From the NCBI RefSeq assembly GCF_004330295.1, contig NZ_SJOJ01000023.1, positions 1 to 64,000 of the forward strand: DNA of 64,000 nucleotides. Reading direction: 5' to 3'. The translations under genes and the position numbers were made by a program. The notes below the pieces were generated by a model. That model saw only the letters and a list, made by a program, of their open reading frames with translations, ran no database searches and was not told the origin of the DNA. This document shows, piece by piece, positions 35,147 to 45,874 of this stretch (positions are counted from its first letter, which is position 1; every line of letters starts with the position of its first letter). This stretch comes from Rahnella victoriana. GTDB lineage: Bacteria; Pseudomonadota; Gammaproteobacteria; Enterobacterales; Enterobacteriaceae.

Positions 35147-35269
35147 GAGCAGCGAATATGAAGGGCTCGGCGTTGCTTTGTTGTCGCCCCTTAAGGCCAG
35201 CAACGTAGCGGTATCATCCCGCAGCAACGTGGTATAAAACCTGCATTACGTCATACATGAGAGGCTTGA

Positions 35270-36127
35270 ATGACCAAAGAAATGCGCACTTTAGCATTAG
35301 TACCCCAAGGTAGCCTGGAAGCCTATGTTCGGGCCGCCAATGCCTATCCTATGCTCACCGCAGAGGAAGAACGGGCACTGGCTGAACGGCTGCATTACAA
35401 CGGTGACCTGGAAGCAGCGAAAGAGCTGATCCTGTCTCACCTGCGCTTTGTTGCTCACATTGCCCGCAACTATTCAGGTTACGGTTTGCCACAGGCAGAC
35501 CTTATCCAGGAAGGGAATATCGGCCTGATGAAAGCGGTTCGCCGTTTTAATCCGGAAGTCGGTGTGCGTCTGGTGTCCTTTGCCGTGCATTGGATCAAAG
35601 CTGAAATTCACGAATATGTGCTGCGTAACTGGCGCATCGTGAAAGTCGCCACCACCAAAGCGCAGCGTAAATTGTTCTTCAACCTGCGCAAAAACAAACA
35701 GCGTCTGGGCTGGTTCAGCCATGACGAAGTGGAGCATGTTGCCCGCGAACTGGGTGTCACCAGCAAAGATGTGCTGGAAATGGAATCACGCATGGCAGCA
35801 CAGGACATGACGTTTGATCCGACCCCGGATGATGAACCACGCGACGGCGCAGCGATGGCACCGATGCTGTATCTGCAAGACAAAAGTTCTGACTTTGCAG
35901 AAACCATCGAAGAAGATAACTGGGATCAGGACGCGACCGACAAACTTTCCAGTGCAATGGAAGGTCTGGACGAACGCAGCCAGGATATCATCCGTGCCCG
36001 CTGGTTAGACGACGATAACAAATCGACCCTGCAGGAACTCGCCGACAAGTACGGTGTTTCCGCAGAACGTGTTCGTCAGCTGGAAAAGAACGCGATGAAG
36101 AAACTGCGTATGGCGATCGAAGCCTGA
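35270..36127 (+). CDS. rpoH: RNA polymerase heat-shock sigma factor sigma-32
   Basis: This 285-residue sigma-70 family factor directs transcription of heat-shock genes. Region 2 ([34 protein letters not shown]) carries core binding and -10 recognition. The RpoH box [16 protein letters not shown] (about 131-146) distinguishes it from other sigma factors. Region 4 ends [31 protein letters not shown] precedes the ATG. In E. coli the 5' mRNA end folds as a thermosensor; I did not fold this one. Confidence 0.98.
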   Translation: MTKEMRTLALVPQGSLEAYVRAANAYPMLTAEEERALAERLHYNGDLEAAKELILSHLRFVAHIARNYSGYGLPQADLIQEGNIGLMKAVRRFNPEVGVRLVSFAVHWIKAEIHEYVLRNWRIVKVATTKAQRKLFFNLRKNKQRLGWFSHDEVEHVARELGVTSKDVLEMESRMAAQDMTFDPTPDDEPRDGAAMAPMLYLQDKSSDFAETIEEDNWDQDATDKLSSAMEGLDERSQDIIRARWLDDDNKSTLQELADKYGVSAERVRQLEKNAMKKLRMAIEA

Positions 36128-36150
36128 TAAACGCAGATTTACTCTGTTAA

Positions 36151-36178
36151 AAAGCGACCTTTATGGTCGCTTTTTTTA
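36151..36178 (+). terminator. Rho-independent terminator of rpoH
   Basis: AAAGCGACC and GGTCGCTTT form a 9-bp stem around TTTAT, followed by TTTTT. It may also serve panM from the other side. Confidence 0.92.
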
Positions 36179-36195
36179 TACCTGAAATTCAGCCT

Positions 36196-36576
36196 TCAGG
36201 ATTTTTTCCAGACATTCCCTTCACGCACAAAACCACAGGCCTGCATAAAGGCATTCAGCACGGGTTCCGGCTCTGCGTGCATCGTCCAGCTTTTCACTTG
36301 CGGCAGTTGCGCCTGCAACTCTTCCATCAGATACAGCCCGACACCGCGACGGCGCGTCACTTCCCGCACCCGCAGATCGCTGAGTTGCCCCTGATCGCCG
36401 TCGAGGGTGATTTTCACTGCGCCCAGAATGCGTTCATTAAACACCGCCGCAAACAGCGCAAGGTCGTTTTGCAGGCTGGCTTGCCAGTCACTTTCGGTTT
36501 GCTCCGGCCAGATTTTTGCCAGATCGATCAGGTCCTGCGCGCTGAGTGACGTCAGTTTTTGGATAGTTAGTTTCAT
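36196..36576 (-). CDS. panM: PanD maturation factor / acetyltransferase-like regulator
   Basis: This 126-residue GNAT-fold protein triggers self-cleavage of aspartate decarboxylase PanD and, with CoA or acetyl-CoA bound, restrains beta-alanine and CoA synthesis. The fold is seen in LGAVKITLDGDQGQLSDLRV and the acetyl-CoA loop RRRGVGLYLMEEL. Length (127 in E. coli) and the place between rpoH and liv match. It converges on rpoH. Confidence 0.92.
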   Translation of the reverse strand: MKLTIQKLTSLSAQDLIDLAKIWPEQTESDWQASLQNDLALFAAVFNERILGAVKITLDGDQGQLSDLRVREVTRRRGVGLYLMEELQAQLPQVKSWTMHAEPEPVLNAFMQACGFVREGNVWKKS

Positions 36577-36980
36577 GATGCGGAAGGTCAGAAAAAGGAG
36601 GCGATCAGTGTAGCGGATCGTTCTGCAGAACGGGCGTAACTTTTTTTGTACAGTAACAGGTCGAAAAGTTTTTTAGCGATCTCTGCATAAGCGATAAATG
36701 TTGGCTTTAATCAATAAAGCCAGTGTTAACGACTGATTGTTTACATCCACTCCGCCTTTTCACCCAAATAAAATTCTGTTTACACCTCATATTTCTGATT
36801 GTGCTATTTGATTTGCAGAAGAAAATTCCTGTTTAATGATATGAATTATAAAGTCTTATTCGAAAATAAGACGAAATAAGCCGTTAACTCGTTATTACTT
36901 ATACTAAATTTCCTAAGTGATGAAGTTTTAAACAGGCAACAAAGAGCAAACCACAACACACACATGAACGGGGTAATCGG
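36577..36980. promoter_or_regulatory. Divergent panM-livK control region
   Basis: This 404-bp stretch has no credible gene. It is AT-rich near 36760-36920, where the liv promoter probably lies. A perfect inverted repeat TGGCTTTA-ATCAA-TAAAGCCA lies at 36702-36722, and could be an operator or a small transcript hairpin. In E. coli the liv genes are controlled by Lrp and leucine; I could not identify Lrp sites with confidence. Confidence 0.45.
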
Positions 36981-38093
36981 ATGAAAGCAATGAAGGGTAA
37001 GATCTGGCTGGCAGGGTGTATTGCATTAGCAATGAGTCAGGCGGCATTCGCCAAAGATATTAAAGTCGCCATTGTGGGTGCTATGTCAGGTCCGGTCGCC
37101 CAGTACGGTGACATGGAATTTACAGGTGCAAAACAAGCCATCGCTGACATCAACGCCAAAGGCGGCGTGAAAGGTGACAAACTGGTTGGCGTGGAATATG
37201 ACGATGCCTGTGACCCGAAACAAGCGGTGGCGGTAGCGAACAAAGTGATCAACGACGGTATCCGTTATGTGATCGGCCACCTGTGCTCTTCCTCTACTCA
37301 GCCTGCTTCTGACATCTATGAAGATGAAGGCGTGCTGATGATCACCCCGGCTGCGACCAACGCTGACCTGACCACCCGTGGTTATAAAATGGTGATGCGC
37401 ACCACCGGTCTGGATTCCGATCAGGGTCCGACTGCCGCGAAATACATCCTCGACACCATCAAACCAAAACGTATCGCTGTTGTGCATGACAAACAGCAAT
37501 ACGGCGAAGGCCTGGCCCGTTCCGTACAGGACGCGCTGAAAAAAGGCGGCGGCAACGTGGTGCTGTTTGAAGGCGTGACCGCAGGCGACAAAGACTTCTC
37601 CACACTGGTGGCGCGTCTGAAGAAAGAAAACGTCGATTTCGTCTATTTCGGCGGTTACTACCCGGAAATGGGGCAGATCCTGCGTCAGTCAAAACAAGCG
37701 GGTCTGGCAGCGAAATTCATGGGTCCGGAAGGCGTAGGCAACTCCTCACTGTCTAACATCGCCGGCGATGCTTCCGAAGGCATGCTGGTAACCCTGCCAA
37801 AACGTTACGATCAGGTTCCGGCTAACCAGCCAATCGTCGATGCCCTGAAAGCCAAGAAACTGGATCCAACCGGTCCGTTCGTCTGGACGACTTACGCTGC
37901 ATTGCAGGCGCTGACCACCGGTATGGAACGCAGCGGCAGCATGGAACCGGCAGATATCGCCAAAAACCTGAAATCAGCGTCAGTGGATACCGTCATGGGC
38001 CCGCTGAGCTGGGATGAGAAAGGTGACCTGAAAGGATTCGAATTCGGTATTTTCGAGTGGCATAAAGACGGCACGTCTACCCCGATCAAATAA
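36981..38093 (+). CDS. livK: Branched-chain amino acid ABC transporter binding protein
   Basis: This 370-residue periplasmic protein has a signal peptide ending QAAFA (about 25) and the Leu/Ile/Val-binding fold: [55 protein letters not shown] and [19 protein letters not shown]. Residues mix features of E. coli LivJ and LivK. I use livK because it directly precedes livH and no second binding-protein gene is in the window. A 99-bp inverted-repeat element separates it from livH. Confidence 0.93.
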   Translation: MKAMKGKIWLAGCIALAMSQAAFAKDIKVAIVGAMSGPVAQYGDMEFTGAKQAIADINAKGGVKGDKLVGVEYDDACDPKQAVAVANKVINDGIRYVIGHLCSSSTQPASDIYEDEGVLMITPAATNADLTTRGYKMVMRTTGLDSDQGPTAAKYILDTIKPKRIAVVHDKQQYGEGLARSVQDALKKGGGNVVLFEGVTAGDKDFSTLVARLKKENVDFVYFGGYYPEMGQILRQSKQAGLAAKFMGPEGVGNSSLSNIAGDASEGMLVTLPKRYDQVPANQPIVDALKAKKLDPTGPFVWTTYAALQALTTGMERSGSMEPADIAKNLKSASVDTVMGPLSWDEKGDLKGFEFGIFEWHKDGTSTPIK

Positions 38094-38116
38094 AACCGCA
38101 CCAAAGTGGTTCTCCG

Positions 38117-38215
38117 CTCCCTCCCCTGCGAAGGGGAGGGCTGGGGTGGGGTATTAATGGCAACGGCGTTGTTTGCAAAACCCCCTCCCAACCTCCCCCT
38201 TCGCAGGGGGAGGAG
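38117..38215. repeat. 99-bp inverted-repeat element, copy A (livK-livH spacer)
   Basis: Its ends are imperfect inverted repeats built from CTCCCTCCCCTGCGAAGG on the left and CCTTCGCAGGGGGAGGAG on the right, each able to form its own hairpin as well. The middle 28 bp are unrelated to copy B. It fills most of the space between livK and livH, and a transcript would fold strongly. It looks like a dispersed REP/MITE-type element with no coding capacity. Confidence 0.8.
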
Positions 38216-38255
38216 TAGCACAAGTTATCAAACCCTTGATTAATAAGGATAGGGT

Positions 38256-39182
38256 ATGTCAGAGCAGTTCCTCTATTTCATTCAGCAGATGTTCAACGGT
38301 GTCACGTTGGGCAGTACTTATGCGCTGATCGCCATTGGTTACACCATGGTTTACGGCATTATCGGCATGATCAACTTCGCCCACGGCGAGGTGTATATGA
38401 TCGGCAGTTATGTCTCCTTTATCGTAATCGCCGCTCTGATGATGATGGGTATCGACGCCAGCTGGTTGCTGATCGGTGCCGGTTTTATCGCCGCGATTGT
38501 GATTTCCAGTGCCTACGGCTGGAGCATTGAACGCGTGGCGTATAAGCCGGTGCGTAACTCCAAACGACTGATTGCACTGATTTCCGCCATCGGGATGTCA
38601 ATTTTTCTGCAAAACTACGTCAGCCTCACGCAAGGCTCACGCGATCTCGCTTTACCAAGCCTCGTCACCGGCCAGTGGAAACTGGGCGAAGCCAACGGCT
38701 TTGCGGCGACCATCAGCACCATGCAGTTAATCATCTGGATCGTCACGTTTGTCGCGATGCTGGCGCTGACCCTGTTCATCCGTTATTCGCGTATGGGTCG
38801 TGCCTGCCGCGCCTGTGCGGAAGATCTGAAAATGGCCAGCCTGCTGGGGATCAGCACTGACCGCGTAATTTCCCTGACCTTCGTGATTGGCGCGTTAATG
38901 GCGGCCGTCGCGGGCGTTCTGCTCGGTCAGTTCTATGGCGTGATCAACCCGTACATCGGCTTTATGGCCGGCATGAAAGCTTTCACCGCTGCGGTTCTCG
39001 GCGGCATTGGCAGTATTCCGGGCGCGATGATCGGCGGCCTGATTTTGGGCGTGGCCGAAGCGCTGACCTCGGCGTATCTGAGCACTGAATATAAAGACGT
39101 GGTGTCCTTCGCATTACTGATCGTGGTGCTGCTGGTGCTGCCGACCGGTATTCTTGGCCGTCCGGAGGTTGAGAAAGTATGA
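38256..39182 (+). CDS. livH: Branched-chain amino acid ABC permease LivH
   Basis: This 308-residue inner-membrane permease has about eight helices. It begins with [20 protein letters not shown] and carries [20 protein letters not shown], and the conserved [20 protein letters not shown] near the end. It forms the channel with LivM. Its last codons overlap the livM start by 4 bp (ATGA). Confidence 0.96.
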   Translation: MSEQFLYFIQQMFNGVTLGSTYALIAIGYTMVYGIIGMINFAHGEVYMIGSYVSFIVIAALMMMGIDASWLLIGAGFIAAIVISSAYGWSIERVAYKPVRNSKRLIALISAIGMSIFLQNYVSLTQGSRDLALPSLVTGQWKLGEANGFAATISTMQLIIWIVTFVAMLALTLFIRYSRMGRACRACAEDLKMASLLGISTDRVISLTFVIGALMAAVAGVLLGQFYGVINPYIGFMAGMKAFTAAVLGGIGSIPGAMIGGLILGVAEALTSAYLSTEYKDVVSFALLIVVLLVLPTGILGRPEVEKV

Positions 39183-40468
39183 AGCGCCTGAATCTGTTAA
39201 ATGCGCTGGTTTCCGCTTTCGTCCTGCTGGTGCTGGCGGCGTTCATCATGGGCCTGCAACTGGGCCTTGATGGCACAAAACTGGTGGTCAACGGCGCGGG
39301 TCAGGTTCGCTGGACGTGGATTGCCATCGGCTGCGCCATCGTCTTCGTGTTCCAGTTATTCCGTCCGATGGTCAGCAGCGGCCTGAAAAAAGTCTCGGGG
39401 CCGGGCTGGGTGTTGCCAAGCTTTGATGGCTCGACGCCGAAACAAAAACTGCTGGCGCTGGTGCTGATTATCGCTGCCATTGCCTGGCCGTTTATCGTCT
39501 CGCGCGGCACGGTGGATATCGCCACACTGACCCTGATCTACATCATGCTCGGCCTCGGTCTGAACGTGGTGGTCGGGCTGTCCGGCCTGCTGGTACTGGG
39601 TTACGGCGGCTTTTACGCCATCGGCGCTTACACTTACGCGCTGCTCAATCACTATTACGGCATCGGATTCTGGGAAGCCTTGCCGCTGGCCGGACTGGTG
39701 TCAGCAGCCTTTGGTTTCCTGCTCGGATTCCCGGTGCTGCGGTTGCGCGGAGATTATCTGGCGATTGTGACGCTCGGATTCGGCGAAATCGTCCGTATCC
39801 TGCTGCTCAATAATACCGAACTGACCGGCGGGCCGAACGGCATCAGCCAGATCCCGAAACCGACGCTGTTCGGGCTGGAGTTCAGCCGGACGCCACGCGA
39901 CGGCGGCTGGGATACCTTCAGCAACTTCTTCCATGTTGCCTATGACCCGAGTGACCGCATTATCTTCCTGTACATGGTGGCGCTGCTGCTGGTGATCGCC
40001 ACCTTGTTCATCATCAACCGTCTGTTGCGGATGCCGCTGGGCCGCGCGTGGGAAGCGTTGCGTGAGGATGAAATTGCCTGCCGTTCGCTGGGGCTGAACC
40101 CGACCCGAATCAAACTGACTGCGTTCACCATCAGCGCTGCGTTTGCCGGTTTCGCCGGTACGCTGTTCGCCGCGCGTCAGGGCTTTGTCAGCCCGGAATC
40201 CTTCACCTTTGCGGAATCTGCCTTCGTGCTGGCTATCGTGGTACTCGGCGGGATGGGCTCGCAGTTTGCGGTCATTCTGGCGGCGATTCTGCTGGTGGTT
40301 TCCCGCGAGCTGATGCGTGATCTCAACGAATACAGCATGTTACTGCTCGGTGCGTTAATGGTGCTGATGATGATCTGGCGTCCGCAGGGCTTGCTGCCGA
40401 TGAAACGTCCGCAGCTGAAACTGAAATTATCGAAGAAACAAATCGCGGATCAGGGGGAACAGGCATGA
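39179..40468 (+). CDS. livM: Branched-chain amino acid ABC permease LivM
   Basis: This 429-residue permease (E. coli 425) has an N-terminal extension of about 100 residues with three helices before the conserved LivM core ([60 protein letters not shown]). It partners LivH. It overlaps livH and livG by 4 bp each, indicating tight translational coupling. Confidence 0.96.
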   Translation: MKRLNLLNALVSAFVLLVLAAFIMGLQLGLDGTKLVVNGAGQVRWTWIAIGCAIVFVFQLFRPMVSSGLKKVSGPGWVLPSFDGSTPKQKLLALVLIIAAIAWPFIVSRGTVDIATLTLIYIMLGLGLNVVVGLSGLLVLGYGGFYAIGAYTYALLNHYYGIGFWEALPLAGLVSAAFGFLLGFPVLRLRGDYLAIVTLGFGEIVRILLLNNTELTGGPNGISQIPKPTLFGLEFSRTPRDGGWDTFSNFFHVAYDPSDRIIFLYMVALLLVIATLFIINRLLRMPLGRAWEALREDEIACRSLGLNPTRIKLTAFTISAAFAGFAGTLFAARQGFVSPESFTFAESAFVLAIVVLGGMGSQFAVILAAILLVVSRELMRDLNEYSMLLLGALMVLMMIWRPQGLLPMKRPQLKLKLSKKQIADQGEQA

Positions 40469-41235
40469 GCACGCAACCTCTGTTAGCGGTTGAAGGTCTG
40501 ATGATGCGTTTTGGCGGCCTGCTGGCGGTCAACAACGTGGCGCTGAACCTCAACCAGGGCGAAATTGTTTCGCTGATCGGCCCGAACGGTGCCGGTAAAA
40601 CCACGGTATTTAACTGCCTGACCGGTTTCTATAAACCGAGCGGCGGCACCATTAAGCTGCGTGATCAGCATCTGGAAGGCTTGCCGGGGCAGAAAATTGC
40701 CCGCATGGGCGTGGTGCGTACTTTCCAGCACGTGCGACTGTTTCGTGAAATGACGGTGATTGAAAACCTGCTGGTTGCCCAGCATCAGCACCTGAAAAGC
40801 GGCGTACTGGCGGGGCTGTTCAAAACGCCGGGTTTCCGTCGCGCCGAAGCCGATGCGCTGGATCGCGCTGCCGACTGGCTGGAACGTGTCGGATTACTTG
40901 AACTGGCCAACCGTCAGGCGGGCAATCTGGCCTACGGCCAGCAACGCCGTCTGGAAATCGTCCGCTGCATGGTCACGCGGCCGGAAATCCTGATGCTCGA
41001 TGAACCGGCTGCCGGTCTTAACCCGCGTGAAACCGAAGAGCTGAACCAGCTGATTGCGGAATTGCGTAACCAGCACAACGTGTCGGTGCTGCTGATTGAG
41101 CACGACATGAAACTGGTGATGGGCATTTCTGACCGCATCTACGTGGTGAATCAGGGCACGCCGCTGGCACAAGGCACACCGGCTGAAATTCGTAATAATC
41201 CTGACGTGATCCGCGCCTATTTAGGCGAAGGTTAA
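40465..41235 (+). CDS. livG: Branched-chain amino acid ABC ATPase LivG
   Basis: This 256-residue ATPase has Walker [10 protein letters not shown], the LivG-type [19 protein letters not shown], the signature [13 protein letters not shown] and Walker [13 protein letters not shown]. With LivF it powers the LivHM channel. It overlaps livM by 4 bp and leaves 13 bp to livF. Confidence 0.97.
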   Translation: MSTQPLLAVEGLMMRFGGLLAVNNVALNLNQGEIVSLIGPNGAGKTTVFNCLTGFYKPSGGTIKLRDQHLEGLPGQKIARMGVVRTFQHVRLFREMTVIENLLVAQHQHLKSGVLAGLFKTPGFRRAEADALDRAADWLERVGLLELANRQAGNLAYGQQRRLEIVRCMVTRPEILMLDEPAAGLNPRETEELNQLIAELRNQHNVSVLLIEHDMKLVMGISDRIYVVNQGTPLAQGTPAEIRNNPDVIRAYLGEG

Positions 41236-41248
41236 GGGACAGAACAAG

Positions 41249-41950
41249 ATGTTGTCATTCAATCAGGTATCAGCCCATTACGGCAAAATTCAGGCGCTGC
41301 ATGAAGTCAGTCTGAGTATTAACAAAGGCGAAATCGTCACGCTGATCGGCGCGAACGGCGCGGGTAAAACCACGCTGCTCGGCAGTTTATGTGGCGAACC
41401 GCGTGCCTCCCACGGCGCGATCATTTTCGAAGGGCAGGACATCACGCAGTGGCAGACCGCCAAAATCATGCGCGGCGATATCGCGATTGTGCCGGAAGGC
41501 CGTCGGGTGTTTTCCCGCATGACGGTGGAAGAGAATCTGGCGATGGGCGGATTCTTTGCCACCCGCGATCAGTTTCATGCCCGGCTGGAGCGCGTGTTTA
41601 CGCTGTTCCCGCGCCTGAAAGAGCGTCGCGTTCAGCGTTCCGGCACCATGTCCGGCGGTGAGCAACAGATGCTGGCAATCGGCCGTGCGCTGATGAGCCA
41701 GCCGCGTCTGCTGCTGCTCGATGAGCCGTCGCTGGGGCTGGCCCCGATCATCATCCAGCAGATTTTCGACACCATCCAGCAGTTGCGCGAAGAAGGGATG
41801 ACCATCTTCCTGGTCGAGCAAAACGCCAATCAGGCGCTGAAACTCGCCGATCGCGGTTATGTGCTGGAGAACGGTCATGTGGTACTGGAAGATACCGGCG
41901 CGGCCTTGCTGGCGAACGAAGCGGTGCGTGCGGCCTATCTCGGCGCATAA
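41249..41950 (+). CDS. livF: Branched-chain amino acid ABC ATPase LivF
   Basis: This 233-residue ATPase has Walker A GANGAGKTT, the family motif VPEGRRVFSRMTVEENL, the signature MSGGEQQMLAIGRAL and Walker B LLLLDEPSLGLAP. It is the last gene of livKHMGF; a terminator follows 38 bp downstream. Confidence 0.97.
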   Translation: MLSFNQVSAHYGKIQALHEVSLSINKGEIVTLIGANGAGKTTLLGSLCGEPRASHGAIIFEGQDITQWQTAKIMRGDIAIVPEGRRVFSRMTVEENLAMGGFFATRDQFHARLERVFTLFPRLKERRVQRSGTMSGGEQQMLAIGRALMSQPRLLLLDEPSLGLAPIIIQQIFDTIQQLREEGMTIFLVEQNANQALKLADRGYVLENGHVVLEDTGAALLANEAVRAAYLGA

Positions 41951-41988
41951 AGTGGCTTCACATTTTAAAAATCTGTGATAAATCTGGT

Positions 41989-42020
41989 AAACCGCACGGC
42001 AAGCGCTTTGCGGTTTTTAT
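41989..42020 (+). terminator. Rho-independent terminator of the liv operon
   Basis: AAACCGCA and TGCGGTTT form an 8-bp stem with a 12-nt loop, followed by a T-rich tail. Confidence 0.8.
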
Positions 42021-42081
42021 TTTGTCTATAAATTAACATCTCTTACATTCGTATAACTTTGCACATCATCAGGAACATGTC

Positions 42082-43269
42082 ATGAACACAGAAGGTTTAC
42101 TCGCCGCCCGTATGGTCAGGCTCAAAAGTTCAGCCATCCGGGAATTGCTGAAACACAGCAAGATGGAAGGCGTTATTTCGCTGGCGGGTGGTATTCCTTC
42201 TTCGGCGCTTTTTGATTTCGACGGTCTGCGTGAAGCCACCCAACTGGCGATTACCGAACAACCGGAACACGCATTCCAGTATGGTCTGACCGAAGGCAGT
42301 TATACGCTGCGTGAGCGTATTGCTGAGCTTTGTCAGCAACGTGGCGTGGTCGCAAGCCCGGACGATATCGTGGTCACCGCAGGCTCTCAGCAGGCGCTGG
42401 ATCTGGTGATGCGCGCTGTGGTGAACCCGGATGACGTTTTCGTGGTGGAACGCCCGACCTATCTGGCGGCGTTACAGACGCTGGAACTGGCCGAAGCCAA
42501 ACTGCTGTCCGTCGGTTCTGACGGCGACGGCATGATTGTCGACGAACTGGCGGAACTGCTGAAAACGCAGAAAATCAAAGGCGTGTATCTGGTGCCCACG
42601 TTCGGCAACCCGAGCGGTGTGACCCTGAGCCGCGCCCGTCGTGAGCAACTGGTGAAACTGGCGGCAGAGCATGAATTCCTGATCGTCGAAGATGACCCGT
42701 ACGGCGAACTGCGATTCACCGATGAACGCCAGCCGACGCTGTTCGAGCTGTCGAAGGCGCTGTTCGGTCACGCGGAGAACATCATCTACACCTCGACGTT
42801 CTCCAAAATTCTGGCACCGGGCCTGCGTCTGGGCTGGGTAATTATGCCTGACTGGTTGCTGCATAAAGTCGCCATCATCAAACAGGCTGCGGATCTGCAC
42901 GCCAGCGCGCTGTCGCAGACTATCGCGGAATACTATCTCGGTCTGGGCCGTCTGCCGAAGCAGATCGAAACCATCCGTGCGGCGTACAAAAAGAAATGTC
43001 AGATCATGGCCGGACTGCTGGAAAGCGAACTGGGAGACGTACTGACCTTTGAATACCCGAAAGGCGGTATGTTCCTGTGGGCGCGCTTCCGCGAACCGCG
43101 TAACTGCGCGGAGTGGATGAAAAAGACGCTGGAGCAGGGCGTGGTGTTTGTGCCGGGCGAATTCTTCTATGCCGATAATCCGGATCACTCGACCTTCCGT
43201 CTGTCCTTCGCCACCGCGACGGAAGAACAAATGCACGAGGCGGTCGCCCGTCTGAAACGCGCACTGTAA
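42082..43269 (+). CDS. PLP-dependent aminotransferase (class I/II, LysN/MocR-domain type)
   Basis: This 395-residue fold-type I aminotransferase has ISLAGGIPSSALFDFDGL at the N-terminus and YGLTEGSYTLRERIA. TAGSQQALDLV binds the cofactor phosphate, FGNPSGVTLSRARRE follows, and the Schiff-base Lys is in TSTFSKILAPGLRLGW (about 235-250). It resembles 2-aminoadipate/aromatic or branched-chain aminotransferases without the GntR DNA-binding domain of MocR. The place after the liv operon hints at amino acid catabolism, but it has its own terminators on both sides. The substrate is not clear. Confidence 0.88.
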   Translation: MNTEGLLAARMVRLKSSAIRELLKHSKMEGVISLAGGIPSSALFDFDGLREATQLAITEQPEHAFQYGLTEGSYTLRERIAELCQQRGVVASPDDIVVTAGSQQALDLVMRAVVNPDDVFVVERPTYLAALQTLELAEAKLLSVGSDGDGMIVDELAELLKTQKIKGVYLVPTFGNPSGVTLSRARREQLVKLAAEHEFLIVEDDPYGELRFTDERQPTLFELSKALFGHAENIIYTSTFSKILAPGLRLGWVIMPDWLLHKVAIIKQAADLHASALSQTIAEYYLGLGRLPKQIETIRAAYKKKCQIMAGLLESELGDVLTFEYPKGGMFLWARFREPRNCAEWMKKTLEQGVVFVPGEFFYADNPDHSTFRLSFATATEEQMHEAVARLKRAL

Positions 43270-43291
43270 TTCCTCTTTTTCGTCTTCCCTG

Positions 43292-43326
43292 AGGCGCATC
43301 GTTAACCCGATGCGCCTTATTTTTTG
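43292..43326 (+). terminator. Rho-independent terminator of the aminotransferase gene
   Basis: AGGCGCATCG and CGATGCGCCT form a perfect 10-bp stem around TTAACC, followed by TATTTTTTG. Confidence 0.92.
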
Positions 43327-43356
43327 CCATCTGTTCGTCACCTGCACTTCATGCTG

Positions 43357-43409
43357 CTGTCACTTCATTGTCATTTAACGGTTATTTTTCTGTCATTTAG
43401 CCGTGTCAT
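43357..43409 (+). promoter_or_regulatory. Tandem Pho boxes upstream of ugpB
   Basis: CTGTCACTTCATTGTCAT (43357-43374) fits the PhoB box of two CTGTCA repeats 11 bp apart. A further CTGTCA lies at 43390, in register with the same 11-bp period, with a weak repeat (CGGTTA) between. The ugp operon is a known PhoB regulon member, which supports phosphate-starvation control here. Confidence 0.8.
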
Positions 43410-43490
43410 TTTACCAGCGATTAAAAACGTTTCTTAACATCCATTATTTCTCTGCACTTGCAGCACACCAGCAGAATTCAGGAGACAGGC

Positions 43491-44804
43491 ATGTTCATCA
43501 ACCTCAAAAAAACGGTCATCGGCACCGCGCTGACGCTGGCTTTCAGCGCCAATGCATTCGCTGTGACAGAAATTCCTTTCTGGCACTCAATGGACGGCGA
43601 ATTAGGCAAAGAAGTGAACTCGCTGGCCGACCGTTTTAACCAGACGCACCCTGATGTCAAAATCGTGCCTGTCTATAAAGGCAAATACGACGAAAGTCTG
43701 GCGGCCGGTATCGCGGCATACCGTACCGGTAATGCTCCGGCGATTTTGCAGGTTTACGAAGTGGGCACCGCGACCATGATGGCCAGCAAAGCCATCAAAC
43801 CGGTTAACGAAGTGTTCAGCGATGCAGGCATTAAAGAAGACGTTTCTCAGTTTGTGCCGACCGTTTCCGGTTATTACTCCGATTCCAAAGGCCGTCTGCT
43901 GTCGCAGCCTTTCAACAGCTCCACGCCGGTGCTGTATTACAACAAAGATGCCTTTAAGAAAGCCGGTCTTAACCCGGATCAGCCGCCAAAAACCTGGCAG
44001 GACATGGCCGCGTACACCGAGAAACTGCGTGAAGCGGGCATGAAATGTGGTTACGCCAGCGGCTGGCAGGGTTGGATCCAGATTGAGAACTTCAGCGCCT
44101 GGCACGGTCTGCCGATCGCCACCAAAAACAACGGTTTCGATGGCACAGATGCGGTACTGGAATTCAATAAACCTGAGCAAATCAAGCACATTCAGATGCT
44201 GGAAGACATGAACAAAAAAGGTGATTTCACCTATTTTGGTCGTAAAGATGAATCCACTGCCAAGTTTTACAACGGCGATTGTGCGATGACCACCGCGTCT
44301 TCCGGTTCGCTGGCGGATATCCGTCAGTATTCCAAATTCAACTACGGCGTAGGCATGATGCCTTACGACGCGGACATCAAAGGCGCGCCACAAAACGCCA
44401 TCATCGGCGGTGCAAGCCTGTGGGTGATGAACGGCAAAGACAAAGACACCTACAAAGGCGTTGCCGAATTCCTGCAATTCCTGACCACGCCGGAAATCGC
44501 CGCCGAATGGCACCAGAAAACCGGTTATCTGCCGGTCACCACGGCAGCGTATGAGCTGACCAAAAAAGACGGCTTCTACGAGAAAAACCCGGGTTCTGAC
44601 GTTGCTACCCGCCAGATGCTGAACAAGCCACCGTTACCGTTCACCAAAGGTCTGCGTCTGGGCAACATGCCGCAGATCCGTACCATCGTGGATGAAGAAC
44701 TGGAGAGCGTGTGGAGCGGCAAGAAAACGGCTAAAGAAGCGTTAGACACTGCAGTACAGCGCGGGAATTTGTTACTCCGTCGCTTCGAAGCTTCTACTAA
44801 GTAA
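43491..44804 (+). CDS. ugpB: Glycerol-3-phosphate-binding protein UgpB
   Basis: This 437-residue periplasmic binding protein (E. coli 438) captures sn-glycerol 3-phosphate and glycerophosphodiesters. It has a signal peptide ending SANAFA, then [37 protein letters not shown] and [20 protein letters not shown]. The start at 43491 has AGGAGACAGGC just upstream; an 11-residue extension was rejected. It leads ugpBAECQ and is followed by the second 99-bp repeat. Confidence 0.97.
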   Translation: MFINLKKTVIGTALTLAFSANAFAVTEIPFWHSMDGELGKEVNSLADRFNQTHPDVKIVPVYKGKYDESLAAGIAAYRTGNAPAILQVYEVGTATMMASKAIKPVNEVFSDAGIKEDVSQFVPTVSGYYSDSKGRLLSQPFNSSTPVLYYNKDAFKKAGLNPDQPPKTWQDMAAYTEKLREAGMKCGYASGWQGWIQIENFSAWHGLPIATKNNGFDGTDAVLEFNKPEQIKHIQMLEDMNKKGDFTYFGRKDESTAKFYNGDCAMTTASSGSLADIRQYSKFNYGVGMMPYDADIKGAPQNAIIGGASLWVMNGKDKDTYKGVAEFLQFLTTPEIAAEWHQKTGYLPVTTAAYELTKKDGFYEKNPGSDVATRQMLNKPPLPFTKGLRLGNMPQIRTIVDEELESVWSGKKTAKEALDTAVQRGNLLLRRFEASTK

Positions 44805-44814
44805 TCCCGTTTTG

Positions 44815-44913
44815 CTCCCTCCCCTGCGAAGGGGAGGGCTGGGGTGGGGTATCAAAGACAACTCAGTCGCTTGCCAAACCCCCTCCCAACCTCCCCCTTC
44901 GCAGGGGGAGGAG
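44815..44913. repeat. 99-bp inverted-repeat element, copy B (ugpB-ugpA spacer)
   Basis: Same length and same terminal sequences as the element at 38117-38215, with a different middle of about 28 bp. It lies in the corresponding place: between the binding-protein gene and the first permease gene of an ABC operon. Strong transcript hairpins at both ends are expected. Confidence 0.8.
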
Positions 44914-44986
44914 CCAAAAGCTAAATTCAAAACCAACCTGGTTTGCTCCCTTTCGGGGAGTCTTTTATATCAACGAGTAAACCATC

Positions 44987-45874
44987 ATGAGTTCACACCG
45001 TCCCGGTTTTGGTTGCAGCTGGTTGCCCTACGCGCTGGTGTTGCCGCAGCTGTTAATCACCGCGATATTTTTCCTGTGGCCTGCCGGTCAGGCATTGTGG
45101 TATTCGGTGCAGACGCTGGATCCGTTCGGCTTATCCAGCGAGTTTGCCGGTCTGACTAACTTCACGCAGCTGTTTCAGGATCCGTACTATCTCGACTCTT
45201 TCTACACCACGCTGAAATTCAGCTTTATGGTGGCCTTTATCGGGCTGGCGGTTTCGCTGTTTTTCGCGGCGCTGGTCGATCATGTGGTACGCGGCAGCCG
45301 GATTTATCAGACGCTGATGATCCTGCCTTACGCCGTTGCGCCTGCGGTGGCCGCCGTCTTGTGGATGTTCCTGTTCAGCCCCGGTCTGGGCCTGATCACC
45401 CATTTCTTAGGCTCGATGGGCTACAACTGGAACCACGCGCAAAACAGCGGTCAGGCGATGTTCCTGGTGGTGCTGGCGTCGGTCTGGAAGCAAATCAGTT
45501 ACAACTTCCTGTTCTTTCTCGCGGCGTTGCAGTCGATCCCCAAATCACTGGTAGAAGCGGCGGCTATTGACGGGGCAGGCCCGATACGACGCTTCTTCCA
45601 TCTGGTGCTGCCGCTGATTTCACCGGTGAGCTTCTTCCTGCTGGTGGTCAATCTGGTTTACGCCTTCTTTGATACCTTCCCGGTGATTGATGCCGCGACA
45701 GCCGGTGGCCCGGTGCAGGCGACTACCACGCTTATCTACAAAGTGTATCGCGAAGGTTTTGCCGGTCTGGACCTGTCCAGTTCCGCCGCGCAGTCCGTGA
45801 TCCTGATGATGCTGGTGATCGGCCTGACGTTCATTCAGTTCCGTTTCGTCGAACGTAAGGTGCGTTACCAATGA
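44987..45874 (+). CDS. ugpA: Glycerol-3-phosphate ABC permease UgpA
   Basis: This 295-residue CUT1-family permease has six helices, starting [20 protein letters not shown]. The EAA loop reads [21 protein letters not shown]. It forms the channel with UgpE. Its stop overlaps the ugpE start by 4 bp. Confidence 0.96.
   Translation: MSSHRPGFGCSWLPYALVLPQLLITAIFFLWPAGQALWYSVQTLDPFGLSSEFAGLTNFTQLFQDPYYLDSFYTTLKFSFMVAFIGLAVSLFFAALVDHVVRGSRIYQTLMILPYAVAPAVAAVLWMFLFSPGLGLITHFLGSMGYNWNHAQNSGQAMFLVVLASVWKQISYNFLFFLAALQSIPKSLVEAAAIDGAGPIRRFFHLVLPLISPVSFFLLVVNLVYAFFDTFPVIDAATAGGPVQATTTLIYKVYREGFAGLDLSSSAAQSVILMMLVIGLTFIQFRFVERKVRYQ

Noticed and set aside
36981-38093. Naming the binding protein livJ
   Set aside because: Residues fit both LivJ and LivK; adjacency to livH favours livK, and the distinction is left open.
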